Source: Scandinavium lactucae (GTDB taxonomy: Bacteria; Pseudomonadota; Gammaproteobacteria; Enterobacterales; Enterobacteriaceae). From it: 64,000 nt of DNA. Shown here one piece after another: positions 1 to 8,194 of this stretch (within the stretch, counting starts at the first letter, position 1; each line of letters begins with the position of its first letter). The DNA lies in assembly GCF_033843265.1 (NCBI RefSeq), contig NZ_JAWXRD010000028.1:146741-210740 (forward strand), in the 5' to 3' direction. The notes under the pieces are model-generated. The model had not been told where the DNA came from and did not search any database. It saw only the letters and a program-made list of their open reading frames with translations. Position numbers and translations under genes: made by a program.

Positions 1-493
1 ATACCGGTAAGGGTTTATCAAAATAGCGATTATGAAGACCGGTCACGATCCCTGAAATAGCAATCGCACCGATAATACTGGTATCGAGGGTTTTAATTCC
101 GGCAATCATTGTCAATCCGCTTCCGGCCACAGTATCCAGCGTAAAATCGACGCCAAAATAATGCCCCCAGGTCATTCCCATTGCATTGATAAAATAATTC
201 CAGGTCAAAAAACTGACCATCACCGCCAGACACGCTCGGCCTGGAGCCTGCTTTGCCAGGCCTATCGGCAACCCTACGGCAAAAATAAGCGGCATATTAC
301 GGAAAACCGTCCAGCCACCCTCTTCAATAATGTGAACAATCTGGCGAAATAAGCTGTCTGGAGCCGTTAGTGATTCACTTACAAATAATGGGTTTTGCAA
401 CATAATTGCAATGCCCACCACAATCCCGGCAAACGGAAATAACAGGACTGGGGTAAACATTGCACCACCAAAACGTTGTATCTGACTGAGCAT
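1..493 (-). CDS. glvC: PTS alpha-glucoside permease IIC subunit, partial (3' end outside window)
   Basis: These are the first 164 codons of an inner-membrane sugar permease read leftward; the rest lies beyond the window edge. The protein opens MLSQIQRFGGAMFTPV and continues as a hydrophobic, glycine-rich chain typical of the IIC domain of the glucose/alpha-glucoside phosphotransferase family. I recognise it as close to E. coli GlvC and Klebsiella AglA, which import alpha-glucosides with concomitant phosphorylation. The ATG at 493 has GAGGA seven bases upstream. It is divergent from a GntR regulator whose start is 222 bp away, which is the expected arrangement for a regulated sugar-uptake locus. 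Exact substrate cannot be read from this fragment. Confidence 0.8.
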   Translation of the reverse strand, partial: MLSQIQRFGGAMFTPVLLFPFAGIVVGIAIMLQNPLFVSESLTAPDSLFRQIVHIIEEGGWTVFRNMPLIFAVGLPIGLAKQAPGRACLAVMVSFLTWNYFINAMGMTWGHYFGVDFTLDTVAGSGLTMIAGIKTLDTSIIGAIAISGIVTGLHNRYFDKPLPV

Positions 494-638
494 TTTTACA
501 TCCTCATCGAAACTTGTAGGGGAAGAGGTCTTATTGGATTTATTGACTGACCTGGCATGAGCATATGAAGTTACATCGCGGCAATGCGGATATGCCGCTG
601 CGTTCCGTGACCGCGTTCATAGTTTAAAAAGCCACCAT

Positions 639-670
639 GATGTCTACTTTTTGTTTATAAATCAGACATC
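639..670. promoter_or_regulatory. Candidate operator in the glvC/yidP divergent region
   Basis: The 221-bp gap between the divergent permease and regulator holds an inverted repeat GATGTCT (639-645) / AGACATC (664-670) with an 18-bp AT-rich spacer. A second hairpin-forming pair, GCGGCA (578-583) / TGCCGC (593-598), lies nearer the permease. Regulators of the GntR/UTRA class usually bind such symmetric sites between divergent genes. The assignment to YidP is inference. Confidence 0.3.
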
Positions 671-714
671 ACGGGATCAAAATGTCCTGGTGACTGGCTA
701 AAAGAGGTCTACTG

Positions 715-1449
715 GTGATCTACAAATCCATTGCGGACAAGCTCCGTTTGCGCCTGAACTCATCGGATTACTGTGTGGGCAGCCCACTTCCAGGCGAGAA
801 AGCGCTGGCGCGGGAGTTTGGCGTGGCGCGAATGACCGTCCGTAAAGCGACCGAATTGCTGATGACGTGGGGACTGGTCGAACGCCGACACGGCAGCGGC
901 ACCTTCGTGGCGCGCAAAGATGTCCATCAGGAAACGACCAATTTGACAGGCCTGGTGGAAGTCATGCTTTTGCAGGGAAGATCGGTGGTGAGCAAAGTGC
1001 TGACCTTCGAAGTGATCCCTGCCCCCCCGGCGATTGCCGGTAAGCTGCGGATCCCGGTGAACAGTCAAATCTACTTTTCCCGTCGAATTCGTTATGTCGA
1101 AGGCAAGCCGCTGCTGCTGGAAGACAGCTATATGCCGGTCAGCCTGTTTCGCACACTGTCCCTGGCGCATCTGGAAGGGTCAAAATTTGATTACATTGAG
1201 AAGGAGTGCGGGATAACAATCAGTGGTAATTATGAAAGCCTGGCACCGGTATTAGCCGATAAACAACTGGCTACGTCGCTGAATGTGGAACTACATACCC
1301 CGCTGCTGTGCATTACTTCGCTGTCCTATAGCGATAGCGGGGAATTTCTAAATTATTCGGTGATGTTCAGAAACGCACGGGAATACCAGGTGGATTACCA
1401 TTTACGACGTATCCACCCGGAAATCCCGCTAACCCATGCCCCAGAATAG
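715..1449 (+). CDS. yidP: GntR/HutC-family transcriptional regulator YidP
   Basis: A 244-residue regulator with an N-terminal winged helix-turn-helix (about residues 8-68, containing GEKALAREFGVARMTVRKA) and a C-terminal UTRA effector-binding domain (about 85-235). The whole chain reads like E. coli YidP. The start is GTG at 715 with AGAGG nine bases upstream. Members of this class sense a small sugar-derived ligand and control an adjacent gene; here the divergent partner is an alpha-glucoside PTS permease, so control of that permease is the likely job (inference). Its last 21 bases overlap, tail to tail, the end of yidE on the other strand. Confidence 0.85.
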   Translation: MIYKSIADKLRLRLNSSDYCVGSPLPGEKALAREFGVARMTVRKATELLMTWGLVERRHGSGTFVARKDVHQETTNLTGLVEVMLLQGRSVVSKVLTFEVIPAPPAIAGKLRIPVNSQIYFSRRIRYVEGKPLLLEDSYMPVSLFRTLSLAHLEGSKFDYIEKECGITISGNYESLAPVLADKQLATSLNVELHTPLLCITSLSYSDSGEFLNYSVMFRNAREYQVDYHLRRIHPEIPLTHAPE

Positions 1450-3095
1450 TACCGCCAGCAGCTGCGGGGTGATGATGCGCAGGAACATCACCAGCGGATA
1501 CACCGTGGCGTACGAGAGCGCCGCCGCGCCGCTGGTGGCGTGCAGATTATTGGCGAAAGCCAGTGCAGGCGGATCGGTCATCGACCCCGCCAGCATGCCG
1601 CACAACGTCAGATAGTTCATGTTGGCGAACATCCTCGCCAGAATGCCAACCGTCAGCAGCGGGACGGCGGTGATGAAGATGCCATAGCCAATCCAGCTCA
1701 GCCCGTCGCCTTCGGTCAGCGTGCGGACAAAATCGCCGCCGGATTTAAGGCCGACCACCGCCAGAAACAGCACTATCCCCAGTTCGCGCAGTGCCAGGTT
1801 GGCACTCGGCGGCATAAACCAATACAGTTTCCCGATGCTGCCAATGCGCCCGAGGATCAACGCCATGATCAGCGGCCCGCCCGCCAGACCGAGCTTCAGC
1901 GCCACCGGGAAGCCCGGGATAAACAACGGCACCGACCCCAGCAGCACGCCCAGACCGATACCGATAAACACCGGCAGCATCTGCACCTGCTGCAACTTTT
2001 GCTGCGCGTTACCGACCTCTGCCGCCACCGCATCAATCGACGCGGGCCGCCCGACCAAATTGAGGATATCGCCAAACTGTAGACTGGCATTGCTGCTGGC
2101 CACCAGTTCGATACCCGCGCGATTAAGCCGGGAGATAACCACGTCATAACGTTGTTTCAGGTGCAGATCGCGGATTTTCTTGCCTAAAACTTTCTCGTTA
2201 GTGACCACCACGCGTTCAACTTTGAGGTCGGTACCGCGCGTCGACAGCGACGTTTCCACCTCTTTACCAATCACCAGCTGCGCATTGTGCAAATCCGCAG
2301 GCTGACCAACCAGATGCAGCAAGTCGCCCACGTGGATCAGCGTCCCGGGCGACGGCACCATCAGCATTTCATCGCGCTTGAGCCGCGAGCAGATAATGTT
2401 GTCCCCGTTGAGCACCGGCACGTCCTGAATCGCCAGATTGTTAAGGTTAGGGTTTTCGACCCGGATATTGATGGTTTGCAGCAAGACATGACCGTTCCCA
2501 ACGCTGGTATCAAAATGCTGCGCTTCTTTTTCAACGTTGATACGAAAGAACAGCCGCATCAGCCACATGGTCAGCAGAATGCCGCAAATGCCGAACGGAT
2601 AGGCCATCGCGTAGCTCATCCCCATTTGATCGACCACGTCGAATGGCACACCCAGGTCACGCAAGATTTGCTGCCCGGCCCCCAGCGCCGGGGTGTTAGT
2701 CACCGCCCCGGAGAAAATGCCGAGCATCACCGGCAAGGGAATGGCAAACAGCTTATGCAGTAGGGCGGTGACCACTCCGCCGAGCAATACAATCAGGATG
2801 GCGAACAGGTTAAGCCGCAGGCCGGAGACGCGAAGCGAAGCGAAGCGAAAAACCCTGGCCCCACCTGAATACCGATGGTGTAGACGAACAGGATCAGGCC
2901 AAACTCCTGAATGAAATGCAGCATCGGGCCACTGAGCGTGACCCCGGCCTGCTCGATAAAGTGGCCGACGATAATCCCGCCAAACAGCACCCCACCGATA
3001 CCAAACCCCACGCCGCGGATTTTGATATTGCCTATCCACAATCCCACCACGGCGACCAGTGCCAGCACGCTGACGGTCAATGCTATGTCACTCAT
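1429..3095 (-). pseudogene. yidE: YidE putative transporter (AspT/YidE/YbjL family), frameshifted by a 5-bp repeat expansion
   Basis: The ATG at 3095 opens MSDIALTVSVLALVAVVGLW and runs 87 codons through the first membrane segments. It then leaves frame inside four tandem TTCGC units (2830-2849) and stops 19 codons later. The remaining 440-odd codons are intact in another frame: two TrkA_C-type cytosolic domains mid-protein and the second membrane half ending in LLAVLFWGMG. Removing one 5-bp unit restores a 553-residue protein, the E. coli YidE length. YidE is a predicted inner-membrane transporter of unknown substrate. Either the gene is switched off by slippage (possibly reversibly), or the fifth base group is a sequencing or assembly artefact. 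Everything else in both halves looks functional. Confidence 0.85.
2830..2849. repeat. Pentanucleotide tandem repeat (GCGAA)x4 inside yidE
   Basis: Four perfect copies of GCGAA (TTCGC on the coding strand) lie in the yidE reading frame, followed by AA on the plus strand. Three copies would encode the expected FFASLRVSG junction; four copies shift the frame. A 5-bp unit is not a multiple of three, so each gain or loss toggles the frame. Confidence 0.9.
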
Positions 3096-3173
3096 TGTAT
3101 TTTCCCTGTGAATAACATTACGAATAACAGGGATTCTTGCAGAAATCATCGGGGATGTATGGATCGTGGCGCA

Positions 3174-3199
3174 CAAAAAAGCCCCGACTGGCGGGGCTT
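3174..3199 (-). terminator. Rho-independent terminator of ibpAB
   Basis: Read on the minus strand, AGCCCCGCC, a short loop and CGGGGCT form a GC-rich stem followed by TTTTTTG. It lies just after the ibpB stop codon at 3216 and before yidE. Confidence 0.85.
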
Positions 3200-3215
3200 C
3201 GTGAGGGCTAAAACC

Positions 3216-3644
3216 TTAGCTGTTTAACGCCGGGCGTTCGCTGATGGCGATCCGCTGTGGGGCGATGGCTTCTGGCACGTTACGGGTCAAATCAATGTGC
3301 AACAGCCCGTTGGTAAAGGTCGCCCCGCTGACTTCCATATGTTCAGCTAGGGTGAAACTCAAATTGAATGCCTGCGTCACTAGTCCCTGATGGAGGTAGG
3401 ACGGCTCTTTCTCAGGCTTAGTCGGGTTGCCTTTAATCGTCAGACGGGTGCCTTCCAGCTGGATGTCTAACTCGTCCTGACGGAAGCCCGCCAGTGCCAG
3501 GGTGATGCGATAGTGGTTATCGTCGCTCTTTTCAATGTTATACGGTGGGAAACCTTGAGCATCACCGGGATTGAGCATGGCGTTGGCCAGTTTATCGAAG
3601 CCAATCCACTGACGCAGCATCGGGGTTAAATCGTAATTACGCAT
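3216..3644 (-). CDS. ibpB: Small heat shock protein IbpB
   Basis: A 142-residue alpha-crystallin-type chaperone matching E. coli IbpB in length. It starts MRNYDLTPMLRQWIGFD, has a central alpha-crystallin domain (about residues 35-125), and ends with the C-terminal anchoring motif region QRIAISERPAL. IbpB binds unfolding proteins at heat shock, incorporates into aggregates with IbpA and hands clients to DnaK/ClpB. It is the second gene of ibpAB, 111 bp after ibpA and clearly a paralogue of it. AAGGAG precedes the ATG, and the adjoining sequence can pair with it, consistent with thermal control of translation. Confidence 0.95.
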   Translation of the reverse strand: MRNYDLTPMLRQWIGFDKLANAMLNPGDAQGFPPYNIEKSDDNHYRITLALAGFRQDELDIQLEGTRLTIKGNPTKPEKEPSYLHQGLVTQAFNLSFTLAEHMEVSGATFTNGLLHIDLTRNVPEAIAPQRIAISERPALNS

Positions 3645-3755
3645 GGTGTTTCTCCTTCTAAGAAGCGAGTGTGTTCCTGCAAGTTCTGGACTCGCAGTTG
3701 CTCCCTTACGGCGAGCATCGGGTTGTAGTTGGGCGGCGCAGGCCGCCCGTCAGAA
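3645..3755 (-). promoter_or_regulatory. ibpA-ibpB intercistronic region with hairpins and possible ibpB RNA thermometer
   Basis: Just after ibpA is a strong hairpin, GGGCGGC/GCCGCCC (3731-3748), probably an mRNA-processing or attenuation structure. Next to the ibpB start, CTTCTTAGAAGGAG on the minus strand lets the bases before the Shine-Dalgarno fold back on it. An RNA thermometer in this position is known in E. coli; its presence here is inferred from layout. Confidence 0.45.
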
Positions 3756-4169
3756 TCAGTTAATTTCAATCCGGCGCGGTTTGTTGGCTTCGGGAACCAC
3801 ACGCTGCAAATCGATGTACAGCAGGCCGTTCACCAGGTTGGCACCTTTAACATGAATATTTTCTGCCAGCTGGAATTTGCGCTCAAAGTTGCGCTCAGCG
3901 ATGCCCTGATACAGATAGGTACGTTCTTTTTGTTCATCAGGGTGAGAGCCTTTGACCACCAGCAGGTTATCCTGGGCGGTAATGTCCAGCTCGCTTTCGG
4001 CAAATCCAGCCACCGCAATGGCGATGCGGTAATGGTTTTCGTCCACTAATTCAACGTTGTACGGAGGGTATCCGCCGTTGCTCTGGCTCTGGTTGTTTTC
4101 GAGCAGGTTAAACAGACGGTCAAAACCAATTGCGGAACGGTACAGCGGGGATAGATCGAAGTTACGCAT
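3756..4169 (-). CDS. ibpA: Small heat shock protein IbpA
   Basis: A 137-residue small heat-shock protein starting MRNFDLSPLYRSAIGFDRL, with the alpha-crystallin fold in the middle and the C-terminal RRIEIN motif. It co-aggregates with denatured cytosolic proteins and keeps them refoldable by DnaK/ClpB. In E. coli, IbpA also represses its own mRNA translation. The start at 4169 is chosen because it begins the conserved sequence and has AGGAG at a suitable distance. An upstream in-frame ATG at 4241 would lie in the leader and is not used. A sigma-32 promoter and a long leader precede it. Confidence 0.95.
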   Translation of the reverse strand: MRNFDLSPLYRSAIGFDRLFNLLENNQSQSNGGYPPYNVELVDENHYRIAIAVAGFAESELDITAQDNLLVVKGSHPDEQKERTYLYQGIAERNFERKFQLAENIHVKGANLVNGLLYIDLQRVVPEANKPRRIEIN

Positions 4170-4268
4170 AATCAAAAAGCTCCTGAAATCAGCGAGAATA
4201 GACAGACCTTCCACAATGGACAGGTCACGCGCCCCAAACACCCCTCAGGCATGTTCGTTAGTGGGCCA
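4170..4268 (-). promoter_or_regulatory. ibpA 5' UTR, ROSE-like RNA thermometer
   Basis: About 99 nt separate the predicted transcription start from the ibpA ATG, close to the E. coli ibpA leader. Near the start codon, CGCTGATTTCAGGAGC on the minus strand lets a GCT element face the AGGAGC ribosome-binding site, as in ROSE-type thermometers that mask the site at low temperature. The E. coli ibpA leader is an established ROSE-like element; equivalence here rests on position and this motif. Confidence 0.6.
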
Positions 4269-4275
4269 CACTCTT

Positions 4276-4307
4276 AAAATGGGATTTCTGGAACGTTTAT
4301 CAAGGGG
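4276..4307 (-). promoter_or_regulatory. Sigma-32 heat-shock promoter of ibpAB
   Basis: On the minus strand CCCCTTGAT (-35, 4299-4307), 15 bases, then CCCATTTT (-10, 4276-4283). This matches the CTTGAA / CCCCATNT pattern of heat-shock promoters. Confidence 0.75.
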
Positions 4308-4479
4308 ACCTGTCTTACTTTTTTTGCACTTTCGGTCACAGGACATAGACTGAAAGACTGCACAGGCAGGGAAAGTGCGACAGACGCCACAGAGCGCTGG
4401 TTTCGGACTATTTATTTTTTCAGCGGGCCGTTATAACCCGATACACAAGCACTTCGCGTGCTGGCAAAGATGATAACGC

Positions 4480-4812
4480 ATGATGAAAATTTTAATTTTG
4501 TTACCCGTTTTATATTCAGGGATGATGGCACTGACAGGCTGCTCCAGCGTGATGTCTCACACCGGTGGCAAAGAAGGGACCTATCCAGGCACGCGCGCCA
4601 GTGCAGAAATGCTGGGCGATGAAGCCACCGGCTGGGGAACCAAGTCGCTGGTTGCCCTGGATATGCCACTCACCGCCGTCGCGGATACGCTGCTGCTGCC
4701 GTGGGATCTGTTCCGCAAAGACAACACCGTTCGCACCCGCGTGGAGAAAAGCGAGAAAGAAACGCAGGCGATGAATGCCATTATCCCGCCCGCGGCTATG
4801 CCTGCGCCGTAA
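4480..4812 (+). CDS. yidQ: YidQ, DUF1375 outer-membrane-type lipoprotein
   Basis: A 110-residue small lipoprotein. The N-terminus MMKILILLPVLYSGMMALTG ends in a lipobox with cysteine (LTGC), so the mature protein is predicted to be lipidated and anchored in the cell envelope. The rest (KEGTYPGTRASAEMLGD and DMPLTAVADTLLLPWD) is the conserved YidQ/DUF1375 body. Function is unknown. Two adjacent in-frame ATGs (4480, 4483) are possible starts. It is convergent with yidR, with one base between the stop codons, so the two transcripts must overlap or share termination. Confidence 0.85.
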   Translation: MMKILILLPVLYSGMMALTGCSSVMSHTGGKEGTYPGTRASAEMLGDEATGWGTKSLVALDMPLTAVADTLLLPWDLFRKDNTVRTRVEKSEKETQAMNAIIPPAAMPAP

Positions 4813-4813
4813 C

Positions 4814-6037
4814 TCAGACCGCTGTTTTCGCGGCCCACAGCTGGCGATAGCCGTGCGTTTCCTCCATCCAGGCAACGACATCTCCCTTGGGGGAGAAAAC
4901 CACCGCATCGCCTGACGGAGGATTTTCATGATCGGCCGTCAAAAAGTGAATCTCTCCGCGCTGCGCATCGCAAAGTGCAATCCGATTTTCCACCACCAAT
5001 CCCAGCCATTTCCCTGACGGATGCCAGTTGAACGCCGACTGGATGCCGCTGCAATGCGTCAGCTGGCGCAGGCCGCTGCCGTCCGCTGCAATCAGCCACA
5101 GCTGAACCACGCCCGCGTCATCGCGCATCAGAAACGCAATGCGGTTGCCCTGGGGATCAGCGCGAACCCAATGGCGCGGCACGTTCACCAACCCCGGATA
5201 CGTCCGGTCATGGGTAAAGGTCAGACGACGCTGAACCACACCCGCGGGTGGTGCTGGCAGGGTGTTTTCCGTACCACACAGCGGGGCATCGCCCGCGCGT
5301 TTCCAGCCAGCTTCCTCTGTCGGCAGCGTGACGATAAACAGCTCCGGCACTTTTTCACCGCTGAGCGACAGAGTATCGCCGATAAACGCCAGCTGTGAAT
5401 TGCCAACCCAGCCCTCTTCATAGGCACGATTGATTTCATCGCTGCCCGGCTGCGGCTGCGGGGTGGTTTGGCTGACCAGCACGCTCCAGTGGCTGCCCGC
5501 ATATTCACGCGGATGATGGCCCGACGGGGTAACCGGGCCAAACGGCACCGCCACCCCGACGTTGCGTAAATCCAGCGCCGGGTCGCGCTCACGCAGCACG
5601 TGATCGTTATAGGTAAAGCTCACGTTTTCGCCGTTCGGGCTATACACATGAACATGGCTACCGCCGCGCAGCGCGCCCGCTGTAAACGGCGGCGTGATAT
5701 CCATCGCATCAAGATTATGGGTGTCGCCCTGATACGTCACCACGCCACGCCGGTGGTGGAAATCGTACTGCCAGGTCGCATCCGGGTGTTCCGGGCCATG
5801 AATGAAGACGTAACGTTCGTCCTGCGGATGCACTGTGACCACGCCCACATGTGCGCCGTCGGTAGCACGGTAAATCACCTCTGTTTCGCCGCTGTGGATA
5901 TTGACGCGCTCAATGGTTTCCCCGGTAAACGAAGCGCCGGAAGGACGCACGTCGAATACCAGCCATTGGCCGTCAGGCGTCCAGGTTTGGGTGTTGGTTA
6001 ACTGATGATGGCGGGAGGCAAAAGTGATTTGTTTCAT
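4814..6037 (-). CDS. yidR: YidR, DUF3748 beta-propeller-like protein
   Basis: A 407-residue protein matching E. coli YidR (415 aa) nearly throughout. It contains repeated TolB-like blade motifs such as LTNTQTWTPDGQWLVFDVRP near the N-terminus and FNWHPSGKWLGLV and VVFSPKGDVVAWME near the C-terminus. This suggests a cytoplasmic beta-propeller, since no signal peptide is seen. No biochemical role is established. The start MKQITF at 6037 is preferred over the in-frame ATG at 6079 because the conserved family sequence begins there. The gene ends one base from yidQ. Confidence 0.88.
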   Translation of the reverse strand: MKQITFASRHHQLTNTQTWTPDGQWLVFDVRPSGASFTGETIERVNIHSGETEVIYRATDGAHVGVVTVHPQDERYVFIHGPEHPDATWQYDFHHRRGVVTYQGDTHNLDAMDITPPFTAGALRGGSHVHVYSPNGENVSFTYNDHVLRERDPALDLRNVGVAVPFGPVTPSGHHPREYAGSHWSVLVSQTTPQPQPGSDEINRAYEEGWVGNSQLAFIGDTLSLSGEKVPELFIVTLPTEEAGWKRAGDAPLCGTENTLPAPPAGVVQRRLTFTHDRTYPGLVNVPRHWVRADPQGNRIAFLMRDDAGVVQLWLIAADGSGLRQLTHCSGIQSAFNWHPSGKWLGLVVENRIALCDAQRGEIHFLTADHENPPSGDAVVFSPKGDVVAWMEETHGYRQLWAAKTAV

Positions 6038-6095
6038 GGAGGTACCCTGATGCGCGTTGGTTGCATCAGGGTATAGCAAAGCCTGGCGCTTTACA

Positions 6096-6908
6096 TCAGT
6101 TCAGAACGAACTTCTCAATCGCATACGCGACGCCGTCTTCGAGGTTGGATTTGGTGACAAAGTTCGCGACCTCTTTCACCGAAGGAATGGCGTTTTCCAT
6201 CGCCACGCCCATGCCAGCGTATTCGATCATCGCAATGTCATTTTCCTGGTCACCCAGCGTCATTACTTCTTCCGGTTTAATACCCAGCGTATCAGCCAGC
6301 GATTTTACGCCGGTGCCTTTATTGACGCGTTTATCGAGGATTTCGAGGAAGTACGGCGCACTTTTCAGCACGGTGTATTTCTCTTTCACGTCTGCCGGAA
6401 TGCGGGAAATGGCCTTGTCGAGAATCGCGGGCTCGTCAATCATCATCACCTTCAGCAGTTGAATATCGCGATCCATGTTTTCCGCTTCGCAGAACACCAG
6501 CGGGATAGTCGCGACGTAGGATTCATGCACGGTGTAATAGCTGACGTCACGGTTGGCGGTGTACAGCGTGTTGCGATCGAGCGCGTGGAAGTGGGAACCC
6601 ACCTCGCGGGAAAGCTGTTCCAGATAACGGTAATCATCGTAACTCAATGCCGTTTGCGCCACCGTGCTGCCGTCGCTAGCTTTCTGTACCAGAGCGCCGT
6701 TATAGGTGATGCAGTAATCGCCTTCCTGTTCCATGTGCAGTTCTTTCAGGTAGTTATGAACACCGGCATACGGGCGACCGGTACACAGCACCACCTTCAC
6801 GCCGCGTTCACGCGCCGCCGCAATGGCCTTTTTAACCGCCGGAGAAATAGTATGGTCGGGCAGGAGCAACGTTCCGTCCATGTCGATTGCAATGAGTTTG
6901 ATAGCCAT
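6096..6908 (-). CDS. yidA: Sugar-phosphatase YidA (HAD superfamily, Cof type)
   Basis: A 270-residue HAD phosphatase with motif I IAIDMDGTLLL (nucleophile Asp9, acid/base Asp11), motif II VVLCTGRPY, a Cof-type C2B cap in the middle, motif III Lys near NKGTGVK and motif IV TLGDQENDIAMI. YidA dephosphorylates small sugar phosphates such as erythrose 4-phosphate and alpha-glucose 1-phosphate in the cytosol. Length and sequence agree with E. coli YidA. In E. coli it is followed by yidB and gyrB; here a dehydrogenase/LysR pair lies between yidA and gyrB. Confidence 0.95.
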   Translation of the reverse strand: MAIKLIAIDMDGTLLLPDHTISPAVKKAIAAARERGVKVVLCTGRPYAGVHNYLKELHMEQEGDYCITYNGALVQKASDGSTVAQTALSYDDYRYLEQLSREVGSHFHALDRNTLYTANRDVSYYTVHESYVATIPLVFCEAENMDRDIQLLKVMMIDEPAILDKAISRIPADVKEKYTVLKSAPYFLEILDKRVNKGTGVKSLADTLGIKPEEVMTLGDQENDIAMIEYAGMGVAMENAIPSVKEVANFVTKSNLEDGVAYAIEKFVLN

Positions 6909-7004
6909 AGGATCCCCGAGATAAGTGAGTTCTTACTCATGCTAACGCGATTCCGCGCACAAAAATAGAGCTGCGAGTGCAGAGAAACAGGTCCCTTTTA
7001 ACGT

Positions 7005-7025
7005 AAAACGCCACCCGAAGGTGGC
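7005..7025 (-). terminator. Rho-independent terminator after the dehydrogenase gene
   Basis: On the minus strand GCCACC-TTCG-GGTGGC followed by GTTTTA. The very stable UUCG-type tetraloop sits 33 bp past the stop at 7058. Confidence 0.65.
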
Positions 7026-7057
7026 AGAGAAGACGCTAGCGGGCAGCAGATTAATGC

Positions 7058-8083
7058 TTACTCTCGGGTGAGGACAATTTTTCCCAACGCGCCGCTATCC
7101 AGATGTTGAAGCGCCTGCGAAAGCTGGTCGAAACGGTAGCGTTGCGCAATCACTGGCTTTAGCTGCGTGGCATCCACCGCGCGGACAAAGTCTTCCAGAG
7201 CCCGACGATGCCCGACCCCAATCCCCTGAATCACCGCTGATTTCAACAACAGCTCGCTTGCAGGCAGCGAAATTTCGCTACCTTCCAGCACGCCAATCAC
7301 CGATATACGCCCGTGAACGGCAACCGCCCGTAGCGAGTTTTTGAGATTTGCTCCGCCCACGGTCTCAATAATGTGGTCTATACCGCGATCCTGCGTCAGG
7401 CCGTACACTGCTTCTGTCCAGTCACCCTTCAGGCGATTGATGCCATGATCGGCACCAAGCGCTTTGGCTCGCGCCAGCTTTTCATCACTACCCGAGGTGA
7501 CAAAGACCTCCGCACCGTGCGCTTTTGCGATTTGTAACGCAAACATGGCAACGCCACCAGTACCCTGCACCAGCACCGTCTGCCCGGCCCGAAGCCCCCC
7601 TCGTTCGATCAGTGCAAACCACGCGGTCAGCCCTGCGCACGGCAGGGTACTGGCCTCAACATCATCCAGCGTGTTCGGGGCCGCCACCAGCCCGTTTTCA
7701 TTCATAATCACATACTCTGCCAGCATCCCCTGAAAGTAGCCGCCCAGCGTGCGATAAGGCAGCGTGCGAGCGTCCCCGGCAGGTTTACCCTCAATCCACT
7801 CGGGCGAAAACGTAGAGATGACCCGCGCACCGACTCTAAAACGCGTCACCCCTTCACCTGTGCTGTCGATTACGCCCGCCATGTCGGACGCCGGGGTGAA
7901 CGGAAATGCCAGGTATATCGGCATACTGCCTTCGATCACCATTTTGTCGCGATAGTTGAGCGCCACCGCATTCACCCGCACCCGGACCTCACCGGGACCC
8001 GGCTGTGGAATGGTCTCCTGAGTCAGATGGAGGTTTTCACGCCCAAGCGCGTTCAGGGTCCAGCGTTGCATTGTGTCAGTCAT
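7058..8083 (-). CDS. NAD(P)H-dependent MDR-family alcohol dehydrogenase / quinone-oxidoreductase-like protein
   Basis: A 341-residue medium-chain dehydrogenase/reductase. The N-terminal GroES-like domain contains ALNYRDKMVIEGS, as in zinc-free members. The Rossmann part has the nucleotide-binding loop VLVQGTGGVAMFALQIAK (about 170-187) and the C-terminus ends GALGKIVLTRE. The usual catalytic zinc Cys/His near residue 40 is replaced by Asn-Tyr-Arg-Asp, so a zinc-independent NADPH reductase is likelier than a classic alcohol dehydrogenase. Substrate is unknown. GGAG lies seven bases before the ATG. The gene is divergent from a LysR regulator 111 bp away, its probable controller. Confidence 0.75.
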   Translation of the reverse strand: MTDTMQRWTLNALGRENLHLTQETIPQPGPGEVRVRVNAVALNYRDKMVIEGSMPIYLAFPFTPASDMAGVIDSTGEGVTRFRVGARVISTFSPEWIEGKPAGDARTLPYRTLGGYFQGMLAEYVIMNENGLVAAPNTLDDVEASTLPCAGLTAWFALIERGGLRAGQTVLVQGTGGVAMFALQIAKAHGAEVFVTSGSDEKLARAKALGADHGINRLKGDWTEAVYGLTQDRGIDHIIETVGGANLKNSLRAVAVHGRISVIGVLEGSEISLPASELLLKSAVIQGIGVGHRRALEDFVRAVDATQLKPVIAQRYRFDQLSQALQHLDSGALGKIVLTRE

Positions 8084-8194
8084 TTTGTTCTCCGCATCAT
8101 CACATGAGCTTTCAATACCTACAGTCTAACGTTGACGCTGAGGCTCCAGTGGCGATAAGTTGTCTCATTATTGACGCCGCAATGGATACATTTA

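Noticed and set aside
6057..6968. 303-codon ORF antisense to yidA
   Set aside because: Codon-bias shadow of yidA, rich in His/Arg/Gln/Phe as such shadows usually are.
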